Shown: positions 39,101-45,100 of the stretch, piece after piece
How the letters are laid out: the number at the start of each line of letters is the position of its first letter
Numbering within the stretch: position 1 is the first letter of the stretch
Source: Macrosoma leucophasiata
Taxonomy: Eukaryota; Arthropoda; Insecta; Lepidoptera; Hedylidae
Assembly: GCA_036365455.1 (NCBI GenBank)
Contig: JAWQUS010000030.1
Location: 17,814,001-17,878,000 of the forward strand
Direction: 5' to 3'
DNA: 64,000 nt
The notes under the pieces: model-generated
What the model was told of the DNA's origin: nothing
What the model saw: only the letters and a program-made list of their open reading frames with translations
The model's database searches: none
Position numbers and translations under genes: made by a program

Positions 39101-42100
39101 GTACCCTGAATACCGTGCCGTCATAGAGCAACACGGACCACCGGCTGCGGCGGACTGGAGGGGAGTAGCCATAGCGTTTAATACTGATGCAAAACAGTCT
39201 GTCATTTTTTGCGGGGGGAAATGCGTGCGACACACACGCACACTACAAAATCGTCTATTACTACGAAACTCACACTTTGACTTTAACAACAATTTCACGC
39301 ACACATTTAAACATCTAGGCGACAGGTATAGGCCCACTTGGGCTTGTACTTTGACAGAGGTGAAAGCCTGCATATGGCTACTCCCTTCCGGTGTTGCTCT
39401 ATGCGTGCCGTGTAATTAGTCCTATAGACAGTTAAAAAACAATATCTCTTGTTTTGTCTACAAAGATGACCGAAGCAGGCAATGGAGGCTCGATCACAAA
39501 TAATGTCCATGCTTCGTCTTGTGTTTTGCATGCGTAATGCCAGTGGAATATTCGTCTCAATGTTATTCAGTTAGTTAAATATTCCATTCATATGATAATT
39601 GAACAATCAACAAACTTAATTACGTTGATTTATTAAGTCGAACGGTCGTCTGTCGATTGTTTATTGCTGTGGTCGATTCCACGACGAAATGTTATCGTGC
39701 TGCGACGACAGTTATGACATCATGTATGAGTTGTATGACTAATATTCGGATAAGGGATGATTACTCAATGAGATGTGTTTGTTAGAATTACACAATTCAA
39801 CGTTTACACTAAGATTTAATGTCAGCGTTAATTAAGATATTGGCGATCTTGAAGGCTTAATTTCGTGAGATGTATTTTAAAGAAATGAAAAGATTTTAAG
39901 GTAGTTGAAGGTACTACTGGTGGTAGAGCTCCAGTGACGGAGCTCGCGGGCAAAGACACCACCGCATTACCGAATATACTTGCCGCTAAATGGTAGTGCT
40001 CAGCACTATCGTGTTCCTTTCAGGTGGTAATGTACGGCTCTGTAATTTCCGGCACAGAGGCATAACACCTTAGGCCTCAGGAGTGGTAACGCATCTGCAT
40101 TTTGACCTTGGTCTTTGTGTGAGTGTCTATAGGCTGCAGTCATCACTTAACATCAATGTGAACTGAATGCTTGTTTGCCACTTCCATTGCATAAAAAAAG
40201 GTTTTTTACATAAATATAATAGGTTGGGGAAAAAGTCTTTTCGCATTATAGTATGTATGAACTTGTAATAAAATCTCTTTGGCTGTAGTATTTGTATCTG
40301 GCTGGTTTTGGTATCATTGAAAGTTAACATTTTAAGGAACATTATTCCAAAGTCAAATTAGGCAAATGTGTGATTTTCATTTGTTTTTCGTACTGCCAAG
40401 ATGAGTGAATCTAATGAAGAAATTCGATACATTTTAAAATTTTACTACAAAAAAGTTAAAAATGCAACGCAAGCCGCGAAAAAAATTTGCGATGTTTATG
40501 GACCTAGTGCAGTGTCTGTGAGAGTAGCACAAATTAGGTTTAAGCGTTTTCAGTCCGGAAATTTTGATGTCAAAGATGCACCTCGCTCTGGTCGCCCGCC
40601 CTATTACGGATAAAATGGATGCCATTTTTGAAAAAGTGGAGCAAGATCGACATATCAGTAGTTACGACGTAGCTGAAGAACTGAGAATTGATGACAAAAC
40701 AGTTTTGGCGCATTTGAAAAAAGCTGGGTCCAAAAAAAAGCTCGATATTTGGGTACCTCACGAGCTCACTGAAAGAAACCTAATGAACCGTGTACTCATT
40801 TGTGATTCTTTATTACGACGTAATGAAACCGAATCATTTTTGAAGAAGCTGATAACTGGTGATGAAAAGTGGATCACGTACGACAAGAACGTGCGAAAAA
40901 GGTTGTGATCAAAGGCCGGTCAGGCTTCACAGACTGTGGCGAAACCCGGGTTAACTCGCAATAAGGTGATGTTGTGTGTGTGGTGGGATTGGAAGGGCAT
41001 TATTCATTATGAGCTATTACCACCAGGCAGGACTATCGATTCTGAACTCTACTGCGAACAACTGATGAGATTAAAGCAAGAAGTTGAGAGAATGCGGCCG
41101 GAATTAATCAACAGAAGGGGTGTGGTGTTTCATCATGATAACGCTAGACCTCACACATCTATGGCTTTATATAGCAAAGTATCAAAATCACTCTTCCAAA
41201 GACATGGACCACTCCCCCATCGTTTTTCAAAACATCTTCGTAGCAGTTGTCTCAATGCAAATTTGTGGAAGCTGGACATATCGATACCACTCATGGGATC
41301 ACGTGTGAAAAAACATGCTTAAAACAACGAACGACAAAATAATTTGTGGGGTAGAAAGGCAATTGGGTCGCCTTTTTAGACGAACAGATCGAAGTGTCGA
41401 TAAAATGTCGAAAAATTTGATGTCGAAAAAGTCATCGTATTAGGTTGGGGAAAAAGTTTCTTCGCATTTTTTAAGATAATTCAAAACATTTTTTAATATA
41501 GTTTATTTAAATTTATCTAAAGTATGTATGTACCATTTTGTTCGATAACCTTTTGACATGATCCCATTGCTATAAAAATTTTGGGACTTCTCATCAAAAT
41601 ACCGCGACAAGTGGATTTGGCAGTCCTCTCGTGATGTTAACCTAAAATTGCATAAAGAATTCTGAAGAGACCGAAACAAGTGGAAATCTGAAGGTGCAAG
41701 GTCAGGACTATATGGCGGATGCATTAACACCTCCCAGCCAAACTCTCTTAATTTTTGCTGAGTGGCTATAGATGTGTGAGGTCTAGCGTTATCATGATGA
41801 AACACCACACCCCTTCTGTTGATCAATTTCGGCCGCCGGTCAGCCGGTGGCCCGTGATGCTCTATGCCTGCTTCCACATCACTACTGAATCGAATAAACT
41901 GATATTTACTTGAATGAATGATGATTAGTGAGAGTCTAGATCTTGAAGTAATATTGTGCTAGTAAATCTACAGAAAGGGGCTATAATTTACGTCCTTGAC
42001 AACCGAGCGTTTGCCAAGGGTACTCTTATCAATAAAGCAACCTGCAGTCTAGCCACTAGCATTGTGCTGCCATTATTTCTCCAAGAGAAAGTGATAGAAA

Positions 42101-45100
42101 TCGACAGCCATATAACTGGTTACATAGTGACTTGGAACCTTACTATTACGTGTTTTGTTCAATGGCATCTTCCGTGGTGAGACGTAGCTTTTCCTGAAAA
42201 CTTCTTATTTAATTTTTGAGATACGTTTAGTTTTTGTCTATTTATTGTGAGGAGAAAGCACTAAATGTAACTAGTGAGATGTTTTTCTAAGTTTGTCTTA
42301 AGTCATTTGAACTTAATAGAGTAAGAAAAATTGTAATGATTTTGCGGAAAAGAATTTTCTTCGGCATTTAACTGCCTCGGTAGCCTACCAGAGCAAGCCA
42401 CTACTACTACGCTGAGGTCCTGGGTTCGATTCCCGGTTAGGGGGTTATCAGAGATAATGGTGTAAAGTCCTTTATCTCTGGTTCTATTGGGATTTATCCA
42501 TTTTCTGGAAATTTCCCAGTACCTCGAAGTTTGGTAATATGCCCAGAGATGTCAACAGGCTCGCCACCTGTAACATGGGTCAAAACGTGACCGGCGACTC
42601 GTGGGTGTTTGCATGTATGCTTAAATGCATGCATTTACCTCTGCCTATCCCTTCGGGGATTACAGGCGTGAAGTTACGTTTTTAGTTACATTAACTTGTG
42701 GGCAGGTAAGAGCAATCAAGTTATTTAGTCGAACCTTACTTGATTGCTTTTGTCTTGACCGGGTTTATGAATTTAATTTGTTCTTGACTGCCTCCGAAAG
42801 CAATAGCGAGGAATCGCATCGCAATGCATTCACTAACCCTACGGATAATATTATAATGTAATAAAAATAACTACGTTAAGAAAAACCGACTTCAAAACTG
42901 AAAAGTAAAAAATAATAAAGATTTAATTGTAATTATATACCACCTGTTATTTATATGTGCTATTTACTAATAGGTTCAAACTCGCCGTCTATTCTCATTC
43001 CTTTAGTCTGAGGTGAAAGTAAGTAAAAAATTCTCATAAAATAAAATTAAGTGGTGGTAAATAAATCTACCTGAATCAAATTTTTGGGACCAATACGAAA
43101 CTATTCCTCATCAAACAAAAAAGAATTACGTAAATCGGTCCAGTAATCTCGGCAAAATTGGCGTAAATAAATAAAAAAATATACCGGCCGAATAGAGAAC
43201 CTCCTCGTTTTTGGACTCGGTTAAAAAAGTGTAACCAAGCCAAATTAATGGTTCCACTTGTACAGACACATCGCATTGTTTAGCATAGAGTTCCATTTTC
43301 AAAATGTAAACATTTTTTTTTATTATATTGTTTACAAGTGGCCCGCTCTAAAAACTTTCAGTGTCACCCTCGTATACCTACGTGTTGTATGTGAACAACG
43401 GCACCCACGACACAGGTTTATACCTAGTGTACGACAATAAGTGAGCGCTTAAAAAAAAAAAGAATTACAATTGTTATGATTACAGCTACTTAGTTTGTTT
43501 ACGTGAATGGAACTGAAATCGAAACGATGGATGTATGAGAGTCACATTTCTAAACATTATACTATTACGCGAAGATTCTACCCTTTCCGGTTTCCTAAGG
43601 TTTCAAGAATGTTTTTTCTTCAGCATAGTCGGAAATTCTTTATGTTATCTTAGTCGGTCTGTCCACCTGAAGTCCCCAGAAGAAGCAATGAGTTCCTGCA
43701 GTTTTATGGCAGGCTGGACTATTTAATATCAAAGTGACCAGCTTGTTTGCCACTTACTCACATGGAAAAATAAAAATATATATTTATTGAATCGATCGTT
43801 GAACCGCCACGAGCTATTCTCCTGAACATTCATTATGGCATTGTAAATAAACGTTTCTAACGATAGAAAAATAACTTTAAGAGCGTGTACGACACGTGAT
43901 GCGAGCACGTGTATTGGAAGGTTTTTGTGGCATTGTACAGTACTTCAGTACTTGTGCTGTGACCAGTGTCTGTGATCTTTGTATAAGCTGCTTAAACGTG
44001 ATGTGGGTACACACAAATCGACAAATAGATTATTACGTGTTTGCGTAGATATTAAAAAACATTGCGATGAAATTTAATTACAAAGAATAACGTGAGTAAC
44101 ATACCTACCTGGTACATAATACTTCAATTTAAACGTTAGGGGAGTGCGAATATCATTTTTAGGGTTCCGTAGTAAACAAGGAACCCTTATAGTTTCGCCA
44201 TGTCCGTCTGTCTGACTAACTGTCCGTCTGTCTGTCTGTCCGTCCACGGTTTAGCGCAAAAACTATTAGTACTAGAGACTTGAAATTTGGCACAAGTATA
44301 CACCTTAATAACGCCGACAAAGTGGTAGAATTTAAACATGAAAAAATATATTTAGGGTAACCTACCAGGGGTGGTAACGCAAAATATAAATATTTTTTTA
44401 AATTTTCGATTTCCATATAGGTATCGTTGGATAGGTGTTTAAAAAATAGTATGGGTGTTTGAACATCATTTTTCGATTTAATTAACTGTTCGTGACTTAT
44501 TAAGCTTTACAGTGCAAATATTCGTTAGACTCAAGTGTCCCCCCCCCCCTACAGACTAAACGGTTGTTGTTAGAAATTCAAACGTTACGGCAATAGTAGC
44601 TACATATAACGAAATTAAAAGGAAAACTATCACACTTAAGTTGGCCTTGCAAGTTTGCGAGAAATAGTCGACCAAATGTATTTTACTCGAAAATTTCGAA
44701 TAACTCCACAGAAAATATTTTTTTTTAATTTCATTACATCTCTTACTCTGTAATTACGGAATTCTACACTGCGCGTGGCCCGACACGCACTTGACCGGTT
44801 TTTCTTTCACTAAGACAGCATTTTAAAGATTTTTTTTCCAGTAATTAATAATACGAATTATGCGCGTATTAAGTCGCTGGCAAAATCGTATTACGTAATT
44901 CAAATCCAATCAATTTGTATTCTGACAGTGGTCCACAACAGAAAATCTAATCAACTGTTTAGACATTAAAAACATGATGGACAAGCACTTAAATCCGATT
45001 TTGATTAGGCCTAATGCAAAACTAATAGAGTATAGTCGACATCGTAAATGTTATAATAGTACATGTAAACAACTGCATGTCGTAAGACATATTCTATCAA

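Noticed and set aside
44540..44553. C12 homopolymer
   Set aside because: Simple repeat inside Rep-G, probably slippage.
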